Shown here: one piece after another, positions 34,623 through 43,723 of the stretch
How positions within the stretch are numbered: the stretch's first letter is position 1
How the letters are laid out: each line of letters opens with the position of its first letter
Origin: Solirubrobacter ginsenosidimutans
GTDB taxonomy: Bacteria; Actinomycetota; Thermoleophilia; Solirubrobacterales; Solirubrobacteraceae
Length of the DNA stretch: 64,000 nucleotides
Assembly (NCBI RefSeq): GCF_027587205.1
Contig: NZ_JAPDOD010000050.1
Coordinates: forward strand, 1-64,000
Direction of reading: 5' to 3'
Position numbers and translations under genes: made by a program
Notes under the pieces: generated by a model
What the model was told of the DNA's origin: nothing
Seen by the model: the letters and a program-made list of their open reading frames with translations, nothing else
Database searches by the model: none

Positions 34623-35500
34623 CGCGGCTGCGGCAACGTCGCGCCGTCGCGCCGACCGCCTTCGTGCTCTCCGGCGGCGGCAGCCTCGGCGCGCTCCAGG
34701 CCGGGATGCTGCGCGCCCTCTACGAACGCCGGATCGTGCCGGACATGCTCGTCGCCACGTCGGCGGGGGCATTGAACGCGGGGTTCGTCGCGTCGCGGCC
34801 GCAGACCCTTGCCACCGCGGACGCCCTCGCGGACGTGTGGCGCGGCATGCGCCGCGACGACATCTTCCCCGTCCGGCCGTGGGCGATCGCGGCAGGGATG
34901 CTCGCGCGTCGCGACCACCTGATCGCACCGGACCGGCTGCGCCGCCTGATCGCCCACCACATCGAGTTCGACGATCTGTCGGACTCCGCGATCCCGCTGC
35001 ACATCGTCACCTTCGACGTGAAGCGCTCCGAAGAGGTCGTGCTCTCCTCGGGCCCTGCGGTGGACGCGCTGACGGCGGCCGCCTCGATCCCCGGCGTCCT
35101 CCCGCCGGTCACCTTCGGCGACCGCCGGCTCGTCGACGGCGGCGTGGTCAACAACATCCCGATCTCGCGCGCGCTCGCCCTCGGCGCGCGGCGCATCTTC
35201 GTGCTACCGACGCGGATGGCATCGACGCCTGGCGTTCGCTACCGGCACGGCGGGCTCGGTCCGAGCGCCGACGGGCTGCCGCCCCTCACCGCACGCCGGC
35301 TCGCCGCCCACCTCGCGCGTTACTCCGCCGAGATCGTGCCGCTGCCGGCGCCGAATCCACTCGACGTCTCGTCCGTCGACTTCGCGCACGCCGGGCGCCT
35401 GATCGCGGACGCCACGGCGGCCGCGCATCTCCGGCTCGACGAGGTGCTCGACGGGCAAGGCGAGCCGTTTCGCGCGAGCCTCGGCTTCAGCCGCGCTTGA
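34610..35500 (+). CDS. Patatin-like phospholipase
   Basis: The 296-residue protein (GTG 34610) has the oxyanion loop GGGSLG (22-27), nucleophile Ser51 in ATSAGA (usual GTSAG with Ala for Gly) and the catalytic Asp176 in DGGVVNN. This is the Ser-Asp dyad of patatin/RssA-like lipases. It likely hydrolyses membrane phospholipid or acyl esters in the cytoplasm or at the membrane. Confidence 0.92.
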   Translation: MGAVARLRQRRAVAPTAFVLSGGGSLGALQAGMLRALYERRIVPDMLVATSAGALNAGFVASRPQTLATADALADVWRGMRRDDIFPVRPWAIAAGMLARRDHLIAPDRLRRLIAHHIEFDDLSDSAIPLHIVTFDVKRSEEVVLSSGPAVDALTAAASIPGVLPPVTFGDRRLVDGGVVNNIPISRALALGARRIFVLPTRMASTPGVRYRHGGLGPSADGLPPLTARRLAAHLARYSAEIVPLPAPNPLDVSSVDFAHAGRLIADATAAAHLRLDEVLDGQGEPFRASLGFSRA

Positions 35501-35642
35501 CCGAGCGGCTCGTCACCCGCTGCTCGCGTCACCCATTCGGGTGATGTGTCCCGCGGCGAATGGCCGGGGTCGACGCGGGTGTCTAACGTCCGGCCGCAGG
35601 CTGACCTTCCTGCCCACGTCAGCCCGGACAAGGGAGAACGAG

Positions 35643-35906
35643 ATGACGACCCAGACCTCCTCGGCACCGCTCCCGTTCGATTGCCAGGCGACCCTGCGGT
35701 CCTGGCAGCGGACGGCGCGCGGGGTCACGCATCGCTACCTCGACCTCTACGCGGCCGCGGTCGGCCGCTTCGCCGATGCGGAGGTCGAGACGACGCGCGC
35801 GACCAACGTCCCCGCGCTCGTCCCGCTGGCCCAGAGCCATGCCGCGCTCCATCGCGACGTCGCGGACGCCTACGTGACGGCAATGCGCGGGTTGATCGAT
35901 GCCTGA
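35643..35906 (+). CDS. Small helical (phasin-like) protein
   Basis: AGGGAGAACG precedes ATG 35643. The 87-residue protein is predicted all-helical, with Ala-rich amphipathic segments (ATLRSWQRTARGVTHRYLDL, AHRDVADAYVTAMRGLI-like end). It has no signal or membrane segment. It resembles short phasin-type helices but has no diagnostic motif; the context here is signalling genes, so the call is tentative. Confidence 0.5.
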   Translation: MTTQTSSAPLPFDCQATLRSWQRTARGVTHRYLDLYAAAVGRFADAEVETTRATNVPALVPLAQSHAALHRDVADAYVTAMRGLIDA

Positions 35907-36163
35907 CGAGCGCGTTCCGCGGGTGCGCCGTTCCGCGACTGCCGACGCAGCCGCGCTGCGTCACTGCGAAGCCGAGCTGATCGACGCGGACGTCCAGCTT
36001 CCGCCGCCGTTCGCCGCCGCCGAGGCCGCCGCCGCGCCGCGGTGCTGTGCGCACGCCGAAGCCGCAGCGCTGCGCTCTCGCGCGACCGAGCGGGCCGGCC
36101 AGCGCGAACCCGCCGCAAGGACAGTGCGAGCCAACCCCCTTCGCCACGACGGTATTCCCGCCT

Positions 36164-36898
36164 ATGAGCTCCCATCACGTTCTCCAAGGCCTGCTGATGG
36201 CTGCCAAGCCGCGGGCCCTCGTCGCCGCGTTCCAGACCGTGCGCCAGACGCTCGGCCACGCGGCACCGGATCACCGCCGCTCCCAGCGCAGCTACGGAGC
36301 GATGGCCCAGATCTATGAGCTGCGCACCTCCAGCGGCGATCACGGGCGGCGTGAGCTCGTGGAGTGCCTGGCGCCGCGCTCCGGCGAGGTCATCCTCGAC
36401 GTCGGGTGCGGCTCGGGCCGGAACTTCGACCAGATCAGGCGGCGGATCGGCCCCAGCGGGCGACTGATCGGCGTCGAGCCGAGCCCCGAGATGCTCGCCC
36501 AGGCGCGCGCCCTCGTCCGGCGGCGCGGATGGACGAACGTCGAACTGATCTGCGCCACCGCCGAGAAGGCGACGATCCCGACCCAGGTCGACGCCGCGAT
36601 CCTCTGCGCGGTGCACGACGTCATGCGCTCGCCTCGCGCCCTGACCAACATCCTCGGGCACGTCCGCCAGGGTGGCCGGATCGCGGCCGGCGGCCCGAAG
36701 TGGGTGGCGTGGCGGCCGCAGACGATCGCGCTGAACCTCGCCACGTGGCGACTCAACCGCGACTGCGTCAGCACCTTCGAGGGCTTCATCACGCCCTGGA
36801 GCCGGCTCGCGGAGCTCGTCGAAGACCTGCACGTGGACGAGCGCTACGGCGGGGCCGGGTACGTCGCCTCGGCGCGGTGCGATCGCGCTGACCGATGA
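36164..36898 (+). CDS. SAM-dependent methyltransferase (class I)
   Basis: The 244-residue protein has motif I ILDVGCGSGRNFD (about 79-91), GVEPSPEM and the later VDAAILCAVHDVM stretch, a typical Rossmann-fold methyltransferase related to UbiE-like enzymes. Start options are ATG 36164 and ATG 36197; neither has a strong ribosome-binding site. The substrate is unknown. Confidence 0.85.
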   Translation: MSSHHVLQGLLMAAKPRALVAAFQTVRQTLGHAAPDHRRSQRSYGAMAQIYELRTSSGDHGRRELVECLAPRSGEVILDVGCGSGRNFDQIRRRIGPSGRLIGVEPSPEMLAQARALVRRRGWTNVELICATAEKATIPTQVDAAILCAVHDVMRSPRALTNILGHVRQGGRIAAGGPKWVAWRPQTIALNLATWRLNRDCVSTFEGFITPWSRLAELVEDLHVDERYGGAGYVASARCDRADR

Positions 36899-36923
36899 GG
36901 TGCGCGTCAGCTAGCCTCCGTGC

Positions 36924-38165
36924 GTGAGTGGGCGCAGAAGCAGCCTGCCCCCCGCGAGGGCGATCGCCATTGCCTCCGCGGCCGCCGCCGCGCTGTTCTT
37001 GACGGCGCGGCGCCTGCAGGCCTCCGAACAGGAACGCCGACGGCTCGCCGACGAGCAGGCGGCACTGCGGCGCGTCGCCACGCTGGTGGCGCGCTCGGAG
37101 TCGACCGAAGAGGTCTTCGAGGCGGTCGTGCGTGAGGTCGGGCTGCTCTGCGACGCCGATCTTGCGCGCATGGAGCGCTTCGAGGCCGATCGGACGGTCA
37201 CCGCGATCGCGGCCTGGAGCCGCGACGGTCAGGGCCGGCTGGCGGTCGGCACGCGGTTCGAGCTCCAGGGGGCGAGCATCGCCGCACAGGTCTACGAGAC
37301 GTCGCAGGCCGCCCGCGTGGACAGCTTCGCCGGCGCCTCGGGTCCGATCGCGCACGAGGCCGAGACGCTGGGCATCCGCTCCTCGGTCGGTTGTCCGATC
37401 GTCGTCGGTGGTCGGATCTGGGGCGTGATCGCGGCGTCAACGACGCGTGACACGCCGTTTCCCCCGAACACGGAATCCCGGATCGCGGAGTTCACCGAGC
37501 TCGTGGCGACCGCCGTGGCGAACGGCGAGGCACGCTCCGCGCTGATCGCCTCGCGGGTGCGCCTGGTCACGGCCGCCGACGACGCGCGCCGGCGCGTCGC
37601 GCGAGACCTCCACGACGGCGCGCAGCAGCGGCTGGTAGGAGTGATCGCCGCGCTCAAGCTCGCGCAGCTCACCAGGGCGAGCGACGACGGCGAGTCGTGG
37701 ACGCTCGTCGGCGAGGCGCTCGCCGGGGCCGAGGCGGCCAACGCCGAGCTGCGTGAGCTGGCCCACGGCATCCTCCCTCACATCCTGGCCCGCGGCGGGC
37801 TGCAGGCAGGCGTGAGCACGCTCGTCTCACGCATGCGCGTTCCGGTCAACGCGGACGTGCCGGGCGAGCGCTTCGCCGCCGACGTCGAGGCCAGCGCCTA
37901 CTTCATCGTCGCCGAGGCGCTCACGAACGTCGCCAAGCACTCGCGGGCACAGCGCGCGGACGTGCGGGCCTGGGTCACCGACGGTCTGCTCCACCTCGAC
38001 GTGCGCGACAACGGCGTCGGCGGCGCCCGTTCGGACGGCAACGGCCTGACCGGGCTGCGCGACCGCGTCGACGCGCTCGGCGGTCGGCTCAGAGTCGAGA
38101 GTCCCCGCGGAGGCGGCACGCGGATCGCCGCGAGCCTGCCGCTCCGCGCCCACGGCGCGGATTGA
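36924..38165 (+). CDS. GAF-domain NarL-family sensor histidine kinase
   Basis: The 413-residue protein (GTG 36924) has an N-terminal hydrophobic helix (11-28), a coiled linker with DEQAALRRVATLVAR (44-57) and one GAF domain (about 60-205). The HisKA_3 phosphoacceptor follows at His230 (RRRVARDLHDGAQQ), then the ATPase domain with EALTNVAKHS and DNGVGG. It autophosphorylates and would signal to a NarL-type regulator. It is a single-GAF relative of the kinases at 40673 and 61454. Confidence 0.93.
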   Translation: MSGRRSSLPPARAIAIASAAAAALFLTARRLQASEQERRRLADEQAALRRVATLVARSESTEEVFEAVVREVGLLCDADLARMERFEADRTVTAIAAWSRDGQGRLAVGTRFELQGASIAAQVYETSQAARVDSFAGASGPIAHEAETLGIRSSVGCPIVVGGRIWGVIAASTTRDTPFPPNTESRIAEFTELVATAVANGEARSALIASRVRLVTAADDARRRVARDLHDGAQQRLVGVIAALKLAQLTRASDDGESWTLVGEALAGAEAANAELRELAHGILPHILARGGLQAGVSTLVSRMRVPVNADVPGERFAADVEASAYFIVAEALTNVAKHSRAQRADVRAWVTDGLLHLDVRDNGVGGARSDGNGLTGLRDRVDALGGRLRVESPRGGGTRIAASLPLRAHGAD

Positions 38166-38209
38166 CGCGCCTGCCTGCGGTTGCGATGTCGGGCATAGTC
38201 CCGTAACCT

Positions 38210-38225
38210 ACAACCATATGGTTGT
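38210..38225. promoter_or_regulatory. Perfect 16-bp palindrome over the ArsR-gene start codon
   Basis: ACAACCATATGGTTGT is a perfect palindrome with the ATG of the ArsR gene (38218-38220) at its centre. ArsR-type dimers bind palindromes near their own promoters, so autoregulation is a natural inference. It is one of the few AT-containing spots in this region. Confidence 0.65.
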
Positions 38226-38577
38226 GGATCTGCTGGCCGGCGGAGCGCTCTCAGAGCCCGAGGCCGACCGTGTCTTCCGGGCGCTCGCTGACGCGACCAG
38301 ACGAGACATCCTCGCCCGCGCGATCGAGCGCGAGCAGTCTGTCTCGGCGCTGGCGCGGCGCTACGAGATGAGCCTGACGGCCGTACAGAAGCACGTGGCG
38401 GTGCTCGAGCGGGCGGCGCTCGTCAGCAAGCACCGAAGTGGAAGGGAACAGCACGTGGCCGCCAACCCGGAGACGTTGCGCAAGGCGACGCGGTTGCTCG
38501 CCGGATTCGAGCGGCTGTGGGTCCAGAGGGCGACGAAGATCGCCGAAATCCTCGCGGAGGAAGAAGCACGAACATGA
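38218..38577 (+). CDS. ArsR-family winged-helix regulator
   Basis: The 119-residue protein has the ArsR wHTH (FRALADATRRDILARA, SVSALARRYEMSLTAVQKHVAVLERAALV). There is no metal-binding CxC. ArsR proteins of this subtype occur next to AHSA1/SRPBCC genes, as here (ATGA overlap). They repress their own operon until a ligand binds. The start codon lies inside a palindrome. Confidence 0.92.
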   Translation: MVVDLLAGGALSEPEADRVFRALADATRRDILARAIEREQSVSALARRYEMSLTAVQKHVAVLERAALVSKHRSGREQHVAANPETLRKATRLLAGFERLWVQRATKIAEILAEEEART

Positions 38578-39068
38578 CGCTCATCACCAGCAGCAGCGAC
38601 GCGGAGAACCTGTCGATGACGTTAGTCGCCGAATTCGACGCCGCGCCGGAACGCGTGTGGAACGTGTGGGCGGACCCGCGCAAGCTCGAGCGCTGGTACG
38701 GCCCGTCACCGTATCCGGCGACGTTCACACGCTACGAATTCCAGCCCGGTGGACAGTGCCGTTACTCCATGACCGGGCCGGAGAACTTCCTGCACCACGG
38801 CTGGTGGCGGATCGACGCGCTCGATGCGCCACGCCGGATCGAGTTCGTCAACGGCCTCGCCGGCGATGACGGCGAGCCGGTGCCGGGGCTCGAGCCGATC
38901 GTCGGCGTCGTCACGTTCGACCCGATCGCCACCGGCACTCGCATGACCGTCCTGTGCCGGTTCCCCGACGCCGAGGTGATGGAGCAACTCGCAACCGGCA
39001 TGGAGGAGGGCATGAGCATCGCGATCGACCAGATCGACGCCCTGCTCGAGCCCGTCCACGCCGCCTGA
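38574..39068 (+). CDS. SRPBCC (AHSA1-like) domain protein
   Basis: ATG 38574 overlaps the ArsR stop. The 164-residue protein has the START/AHSA1 pattern: FDAAPERVWNVWADPRKLERWYGP, GGQCRYSMTGP, and a C-terminal helix (MEEGMSIAIDQIDALLE). It forms a hydrophobic ligand-binding cavity. The partner ArsR may sense the same ligand. Second gene of the operon. Confidence 0.9.
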   Translation: MTLITSSSDAENLSMTLVAEFDAAPERVWNVWADPRKLERWYGPSPYPATFTRYEFQPGGQCRYSMTGPENFLHHGWWRIDALDAPRRIEFVNGLAGDDGEPVPGLEPIVGVVTFDPIATGTRMTVLCRFPDAEVMEQLATGMEEGMSIAIDQIDALLEPVHAA

Positions 39069-39078
39069 GCACGGCACC

Positions 39079-39621
39079 ATGGCCTCACTGATCCTGAAGC
39101 TGTCCGTCTCGCTCGACGGCTTCGTCGCACCACTCGACGGCAGCACCGACTGGGTCGCCGCGGGACGCTCCGATGACGGCGCCAGTTGGACGCTCGAGAC
39201 GTTGAGCAACGCCGGCGCGCACCTCATCGGGGCCACCACGTATGCCGGCTGGGCCGGCTACTGGCCCGGCGCCTCCGGGCCGTTCGCCAAGCCGATGAAC
39301 GAGATCCCCAAGGTCGTGTTCTCGGACTCGCTCGCGTCCGCCGGTTGGGGCGAGACGACGATCGCCACCGGCGACCTGACCGCCGCCATCACGCGGCTCA
39401 AGCGGGAGCGCTCCGACGGATACCTGCTCGCCCACGGCGGGGTGCGGTTCGCTCGATCGCTGGTCGAGACCGGCTTGATCGACGAGTATCGCCTCGTCAT
39501 CCACCCGGCCGTCCTGGGCGCGGGCGAGCGGCTCTTCACGGCACCCCTCACCATCGAGCCGACGAGCACCACCGTCTTCAGCGGCGGAGCCGTCGCCCAC
39601 GTCTTCACGGCCCACCCGTGA
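39079..39621 (+). CDS. Dihydrofolate-reductase-like (RibD C-terminal) protein
   Basis: The 180-residue protein has the RibD-C/DHFR-like fold signatures: LKLSVSLDGFVA at the start, LIGATTYAGW, LLAHGGVRFARSLVETGLIDEY and HPAVLGAGERLF. Such YyaP/YwjB-like proteins use NADPH; the substrate is unknown. It follows the ArsR-SRPBCC pair by 10 nt. Confidence 0.88.
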   Translation: MASLILKLSVSLDGFVAPLDGSTDWVAAGRSDDGASWTLETLSNAGAHLIGATTYAGWAGYWPGASGPFAKPMNEIPKVVFSDSLASAGWGETTIATGDLTAAITRLKRERSDGYLLAHGGVRFARSLVETGLIDEYRLVIHPAVLGAGERLFTAPLTIEPTSTTVFSGGAVAHVFTAHP

Positions 39622-39628
39622 TCAGGCG

Positions 39629-40600
39629 CTAAACGACGATGACCATCTTGCCGCCGGCCGCGCCCGCCTCCATCGCGCGGTGCGCGTCACGGATCTCGTC
39701 GAAGCCGAACACGCGTGCGGGCGCCGCGTCCAGGCGGCCGGCGGCGATGTCGTCGGCGATCCGCTGGAGCGGGACGTCGGAGAGCGGGAAGCCCGGGGTT
39801 CCGAAGACGAAGCTGCCGAAGAAGGTGAGATGGACGCCGCTGGCCATCTCCATCAGCGGATTGAACTCCGCGATCGGGTCAAGCCCACCGAGCCAGCCGG
39901 CCAAGCAGGCGCGACCGCCCCGGCGCAGCATCGTCAGCGAGTCGAGGATGGTGCTGTTGCCCACGAGGTCGAGCACGGCGTCGACCCGCCCGGCGTCCGC
40001 GACGCGTTGTGACAGTTGCGGTCCCTCGAGCTCGACGCGTTCGGCGCGGAGCCGCTGGAGCAGGGCGAAGTGCTTCGGGTTGCGACTCGTGGCGATCACG
40101 CGCGCGCCGGCGCCGACAGCGAGCTTGACCGCCGCCTGGCCGAAGGAAGAGGTCGCCCCGCGCACGACCAGTGACTGGCCGCGCTCGAGCTCGAGGTTGC
40201 GAAACAGGCACGTCCAGGCCGTCGCGAAGGTCTCGGGAATCGCCGCGAGCTGCGCCCACCCCAGGTCCGACTCGATCGGCGCGACGTTGGCGACCGGCAC
40301 GCGCGTGAACTGGGCGTAGCTGCCGCTGATCGTGCGTCCGAGCCCGCCCATCAGCGCCGCGACCTTGGCGCCGCGCGGGAACTCCCCGCCCGGGCAGGCG
40401 TGCACGAGGCCGACGCACTCGATCCCGCTGACCTGCGCCGCCTCGGCCCATTCGCCCCTGCGCATGTGCATCTCGGCGTGGTTGATCCCGAACGCCTTGA
40501 CCGCGATGACGGCGTGGCCGGCGATCGGCTCCGGGTCCGGCAGCTCGCGGAAGACGAGGCATTCGGGCCCGCCGAAGCGGTCGATGACGATGGCGCGCAT
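39629..40600 (-). CDS. Quinone oxidoreductase-like MDR dehydrogenase
   Basis: The 323-residue protein shows the medium-chain dehydrogenase layout: GFGINHAEMHMRRGEW-type catalytic domain, YAQFTRVPVANV, and a nucleotide-binding stretch VRGATSSFGQAAVKLA (about 130-145), ending HRAMEAGAAGGKMVIVV. No structural or catalytic zinc Cys cluster is evident, so it belongs with the zinc-free quinone reductases using NADPH. It is convergent with the DHFR-like gene (7-nt gap). Confidence 0.88.
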   Translation of the reverse strand: MRAIVIDRFGGPECLVFRELPDPEPIAGHAVIAVKAFGINHAEMHMRRGEWAEAAQVSGIECVGLVHACPGGEFPRGAKVAALMGGLGRTISGSYAQFTRVPVANVAPIESDLGWAQLAAIPETFATAWTCLFRNLELERGQSLVVRGATSSFGQAAVKLAVGAGARVIATSRNPKHFALLQRLRAERVELEGPQLSQRVADAGRVDAVLDLVGNSTILDSLTMLRRGGRACLAGWLGGLDPIAEFNPLMEMASGVHLTFFGSFVFGTPGFPLSDVPLQRIADDIAAGRLDAAPARVFGFDEIRDAHRAMEAGAAGGKMVIVV

Positions 40601-40672
40601 CAGCACCGAGTGTGTCCGCGCGGACGCCGTCGCTCTCCGCGGCGCGAGTGGCGCCACCCGAACGGGCCGCGC

Positions 40673-42781
40673 TCAGCTGGGGAGCGGGATGCTGGCGGAC
40701 ACGAGGGTGCCGCCGGCGGCCGGGCTCTCGATCCGCAGCCGGCCTTCGAGGACGGCGAGCCGGTCCGCGAGTCCCATGAGACCGCTGCCGTCGAGCCGCG
40801 CGCCTCCGACGCCGTCGTCGCGCACCTGGACGACGAGCGCGCCGCCCTCGATCCGCGCCGCGACCGCGGCGTGTCCGGCACGGGCGTGCTTGGCGACGTT
40901 GGTGAGCGCCTCGGCGACGACGAAGTGGGCGGTCGCCTCGACCGTGGCGGGAAGCCGGTCGACGGCGACGTCGGTCTCGACCGGCACCTGCATGCGCGAC
41001 GCGAGCGCGTCGACCGCCGCGCTCAGCCCGCCACGGACCAGGACCGTGGGCAGGATCCCGTGGGCGAGCTCGCGCAGCTCGCGATTCGCCTGCTCCGCGT
41101 TGTCGAGCGCGTCGCGGACCAGATCGTCGACGGCCTCCCGGTCGTGCTCGAGCGCTCCGGACGCCAGCTTGAGCGTGACGATCGTGTGGACGAGACGCTG
41201 CTGCGCGCCGTCGTGCAGATCGCGAACGACGCGCCGGCGCTCCTCGTCGGCAGCCGCCACGATCCGCGCCCGCGAGGCCATCAGCTCGGCGCGGCTCTCG
41301 GCGTTCGCCAGCGCGGTCCCCACGAGCTCCGTGAACGAGGTCAGGCGCTCGTCGGTGTCCGGCGGCAGCCGCCGGCCCGTGGTCGAGGCGACCGCGACGG
41401 CGCCCCACAGGCGATCCTCGACGACGATCGGCGTCCCGACCGCGCAGTCGATGCCCGCGTTGTGGGATTCGAGACCGACCGGCCCGCTGGCTTCGGCATA
41501 CGGCTCGAGGCGGACCGGACGGCCCGTCTCGAACACGAGGGTGGCGAGGTTTCGACCACCGAGGGGCCACCGGCTACCGACGGGAAAGTGCTCACCGCCG
41601 CTCCCCCAGGCGGCGAGCATGGTCATGGTGCGGTCGGGCTCGTAGCGGCACATGGTCGCCAGATCGGCGGCGAGCAGCCGCCCGACCTCCTCGGCGACCG
41701 CCGCGAAGATCTCATCCGGCGCTACGCCACGGGCCACCAGCGTCGCCACCCGCCGCAGCGCCGCCTGCTCGTTGGCCACCCGGGCGAGCGCGGCGCGGCT
41801 CTCGGCGTTCGCGACCGCCGTCTCCAACAGGTCCGTGAACTGGGCCAGCCGCGGCACGGTGTCCGCCGGCATCGGTTCCTCGAGGCTCCAGCCTGCCGCC
41901 ATCACGCCCCAGAGGCGCCCGTCGACGGTGACGGGGGTACCGACGGCGGAACGGACGCCGGTCTGGGCGGTCGGGCCCCCGATCTCCCCGGAGGCATCGG
42001 CATAGCTCTCGACCCGGACCGGGCCACCGGTCTGCGCGACCAGCGTGGTGGCGTTCTTCCCGCCGAGCTTGAGCCGGGCGCCGACGGGGAACACGGCCCG
42101 GGTCTTGCCCCAGCCGGCGACGAAGGTGATCGTCCCGTCCGGCTCGCAGCGACCCAGATCCGCGAAGTCGACCGGCAGCAGGCGGCCGACCTCCTCGACG
42201 ACCGCCGCGAACACCTCCTCCGGTGCCACACCGCGCGCGACCAGCGTCGCCACGCGCCGCAGCGCCGCCTGATCCGCCGCCAGCCGGGTGACACCGGCGC
42301 GGCTGTCCGCGTTCGCGATCGTGGTCGCGACGAGTTCCGTGAACGAGGCAAGTCGCAGCTCGGCATCGGCGGCGAGCGCCTGGACGCCGCGCGAGCCGGC
42401 GACGATCAGGCCCCAGAGACGCCCTTCGACGATGACCGGCGTTCCGACCGCCGCGCGCACACCGGCCTCGCGGGCGGCGATCCCGAGCGCCCCGGAAGCG
42501 TCCCCGTAGCCGTCGATCCGGGCCGGGCGGCCCGTGTCGAACACGATCGTGGCGAGGTTGCGCCCTCCGAGCGCGGTCCGCGGCATGGTCACGCCCGCGT
42601 CGCCCCAGGAGGCGACGACGGTGAGCGTGTCGTCGGGCTCGTAGCGACCGATGCGCGCGTAGTCGACGGCGAGCCCGCGACCGACTTCCTCGAGCACCGT
42701 CGCGAACACCGCGTCCTGCGGCGCTCCGCTCGCCACTCGCCGCGCGATCCGGCGCAGCGCGTTCAGCTCGTCACCGCTCAA
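40673..42781 (-). CDS. Triple-GAF NarL-family sensor histidine kinase
   Basis: The 702-residue protein carries three successive GAF domains (about 15-165, 180-335, 350-505). They are joined by near-identical helices (DQAALRRVATLVARGVAPEEV and EQAALRRVATLVARGVAPDEI, both beginning DQAAL/EQAAL). The HisKA_3 motif RRRVVRDLHDGAQQ and an HATPase domain (EALTNVAKHAR, DDGVGGARL) follow. There is no membrane segment, so it senses cytoplasmic signals. The start is a TTG (42781) with GAGGGA upstream. Repeated linkers show internal duplication. Confidence 0.92.
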   Translation of the reverse strand: MSGDELNALRRIARRVASGAPQDAVFATVLEEVGRGLAVDYARIGRYEPDDTLTVVASWGDAGVTMPRTALGGRNLATIVFDTGRPARIDGYGDASGALGIAAREAGVRAAVGTPVIVEGRLWGLIVAGSRGVQALAADAELRLASFTELVATTIANADSRAGVTRLAADQAALRRVATLVARGVAPEEVFAAVVEEVGRLLPVDFADLGRCEPDGTITFVAGWGKTRAVFPVGARLKLGGKNATTLVAQTGGPVRVESYADASGEIGGPTAQTGVRSAVGTPVTVDGRLWGVMAAGWSLEEPMPADTVPRLAQFTDLLETAVANAESRAALARVANEQAALRRVATLVARGVAPDEIFAAVAEEVGRLLAADLATMCRYEPDRTMTMLAAWGSGGEHFPVGSRWPLGGRNLATLVFETGRPVRLEPYAEASGPVGLESHNAGIDCAVGTPIVVEDRLWGAVAVASTTGRRLPPDTDERLTSFTELVGTALANAESRAELMASRARIVAAADEERRRVVRDLHDGAQQRLVHTIVTLKLASGALEHDREAVDDLVRDALDNAEQANRELRELAHGILPTVLVRGGLSAAVDALASRMQVPVETDVAVDRLPATVEATAHFVVAEALTNVAKHARAGHAAVAARIEGGALVVQVRDDGVGGARLDGSGLMGLADRLAVLEGRLRIESPAAGGTLVSASIPLPS

Positions 42782-42941
42782 CTGCGCTCGCTTCCCTCAG
42801 TCGCGCTGCCGCCCCCATCGGCCTATCGTACGCGCGCCGCGCACTAGCCCATTGGTGCCGGGTACCGGTGCGGCGCACGGGTCGTCGGATGGCCGTCGGA
42901 TAGTCCTGAAGCATGTCGACCGTCGCAAGAAAAGGACGACC

Positions 42942-43196
42942 ATGATCGGTGCCATCATCCTCGGCATCGTCGCCGGCTTCGCCGGGCGGTTGATCATGCC
43001 CGGCAGGGACAAGATGGGCCTCATCGCCACGGTGGCGCTCGGGCTCGCCGGGGCGGTTGTCGGCTGGCTCATCTTCACCGGCCTGCTCGGGATCGGGGAC
43101 ACAGACGTGTTCGATCTCGGCGGTCTGGTCTCGGCGATCATCGGCGTGCTGATCATCCTCGGCGGCTTCCGCCTGATCCGCGCGCAGCGCCGCTAG
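42942..43196 (+). CDS. GlsB/YeaQ/YmgE-family stress membrane protein
   Basis: AAAAGGA sits 6 nt before ATG 42942. The 84-residue protein has three membrane helices ([38 protein letters not shown] and the C-terminal [11 protein letters not shown]). GRLIMPG is the transglycosylase-associated family signature. Function is stress-related and poorly understood. It lies just upstream of the gas vesicle genes. Confidence 0.9.
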   Translation: MIGAIILGIVAGFAGRLIMPGRDKMGLIATVALGLAGAVVGWLIFTGLLGIGDTDVFDLGGLVSAIIGVLIILGGFRLIRAQRR

Positions 43197-43238
43197 TAGT
43201 TCTTCGGGCCGAGCACGGCCCCTTCAGGAGGTCTTCTC

Positions 43239-43451
43239 ATGCTTTCCGGAATTCCGGCGCGGCACAGCGGATCGCGTTTCGCGATCCGTGGCGCAGCCCT
43301 GCCCATGTTGCACCGCAATGGCCATGCCCAGCACACCGCCGCGATCGCGTTCGCGAGCTGCGGCGCGGGCTTCGCGATCGGCACCGCGGCCGGCGCGCTG
43401 ATGGCGCGCACCAGGCATCCCGCATCGGGAGCACCGAGGTCCTCGAACTGA
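43239..43451 (+). CDS. Short ORF leading into the gas vesicle operon
   Basis: AGGAGGT (43226-43232) gives ATG 43239 one of the best ribosome-binding sites in this part of the window. The 70-residue product has a hydrophobic Ala/Gly-rich segment ([20 protein letters not shown], about 36-55). The last 28 nt overlap, in another frame, the coding sequence for the GvpA N-terminus. It may be a leader peptide, a small membrane protein, or the true 5' part of a gvpA gene split by a one-base deletion. Confidence 0.4.
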   Translation: MLSGIPARHSGSRFAIRGAALPMLHRNGHAQHTAAIAFASCGAGFAIGTAAGALMARTRHPASGAPRSSN

Positions 43452-43723
43452 TCCTGGATCGCGGCGTCGTCATCGACGTCTTCGTGCGGGTGTCCCTGGT
43501 CGGGATCGAGGTGCTGACGATCGACGCCCGCGTCGTGGTTGCGAGCGTCGGCACCTACCTTCGCTACGCCGAAGCTGTGGGCCGGGTGAATCTCGACACG
43601 CCCAAGCGCGGCGTGCCCGATCTGATCGAGGGCCGCAAGACGGCCGGCGCGATCGAAGCGGCCACGGACAAGCTCGGCGAGCTGTTCGGCGTGATGCCCG
43701 AGCCGACCAAGGAGAAGCAATGA
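43424..43723 (+). CDS. gvpA: Gas vesicle structural protein GvpA (start unclear)
   Basis: From 43433 onward the frame encodes [18 protein letters not shown], then [25 protein letters not shown] (broken here only for length), the conserved GvpA core that forms the gas vesicle ribs. No ATG, GTG or TTG exists in this frame upstream of the conserved helix. The first usable GTG (43484) would delete that helix. The listed 5' end is an ATC codon with AGG 8 nt before it. The alternative is a -1 shift from the 43239 frame or a one-base deletion. The gene ends in an ATGA overlap with gvpF. Confidence 0.8.
   Translation: MGSTEVLELILDRGVVIDVFVRVSLVGIEVLTIDARVVVASVGTYLRYAEAVGRVNLDTPKRGVPDLIEGRKTAGAIEAATDKLGELFGVMPEPTKEKQ

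Noticed and set aside
35899..36318. 139-codon plus-strand ORF overlapping the phasin-like stop
   Set aside because: ATG overlaps the upstream stop, but the second half runs out of frame through the methyltransferase and the sequence is Ala/Arg/Pro low complexity.
40400..42847. 815-codon plus-strand open frame
   Set aside because: Antisense to the triple-GAF kinase; composition is Arg/Asp/Gly noise.
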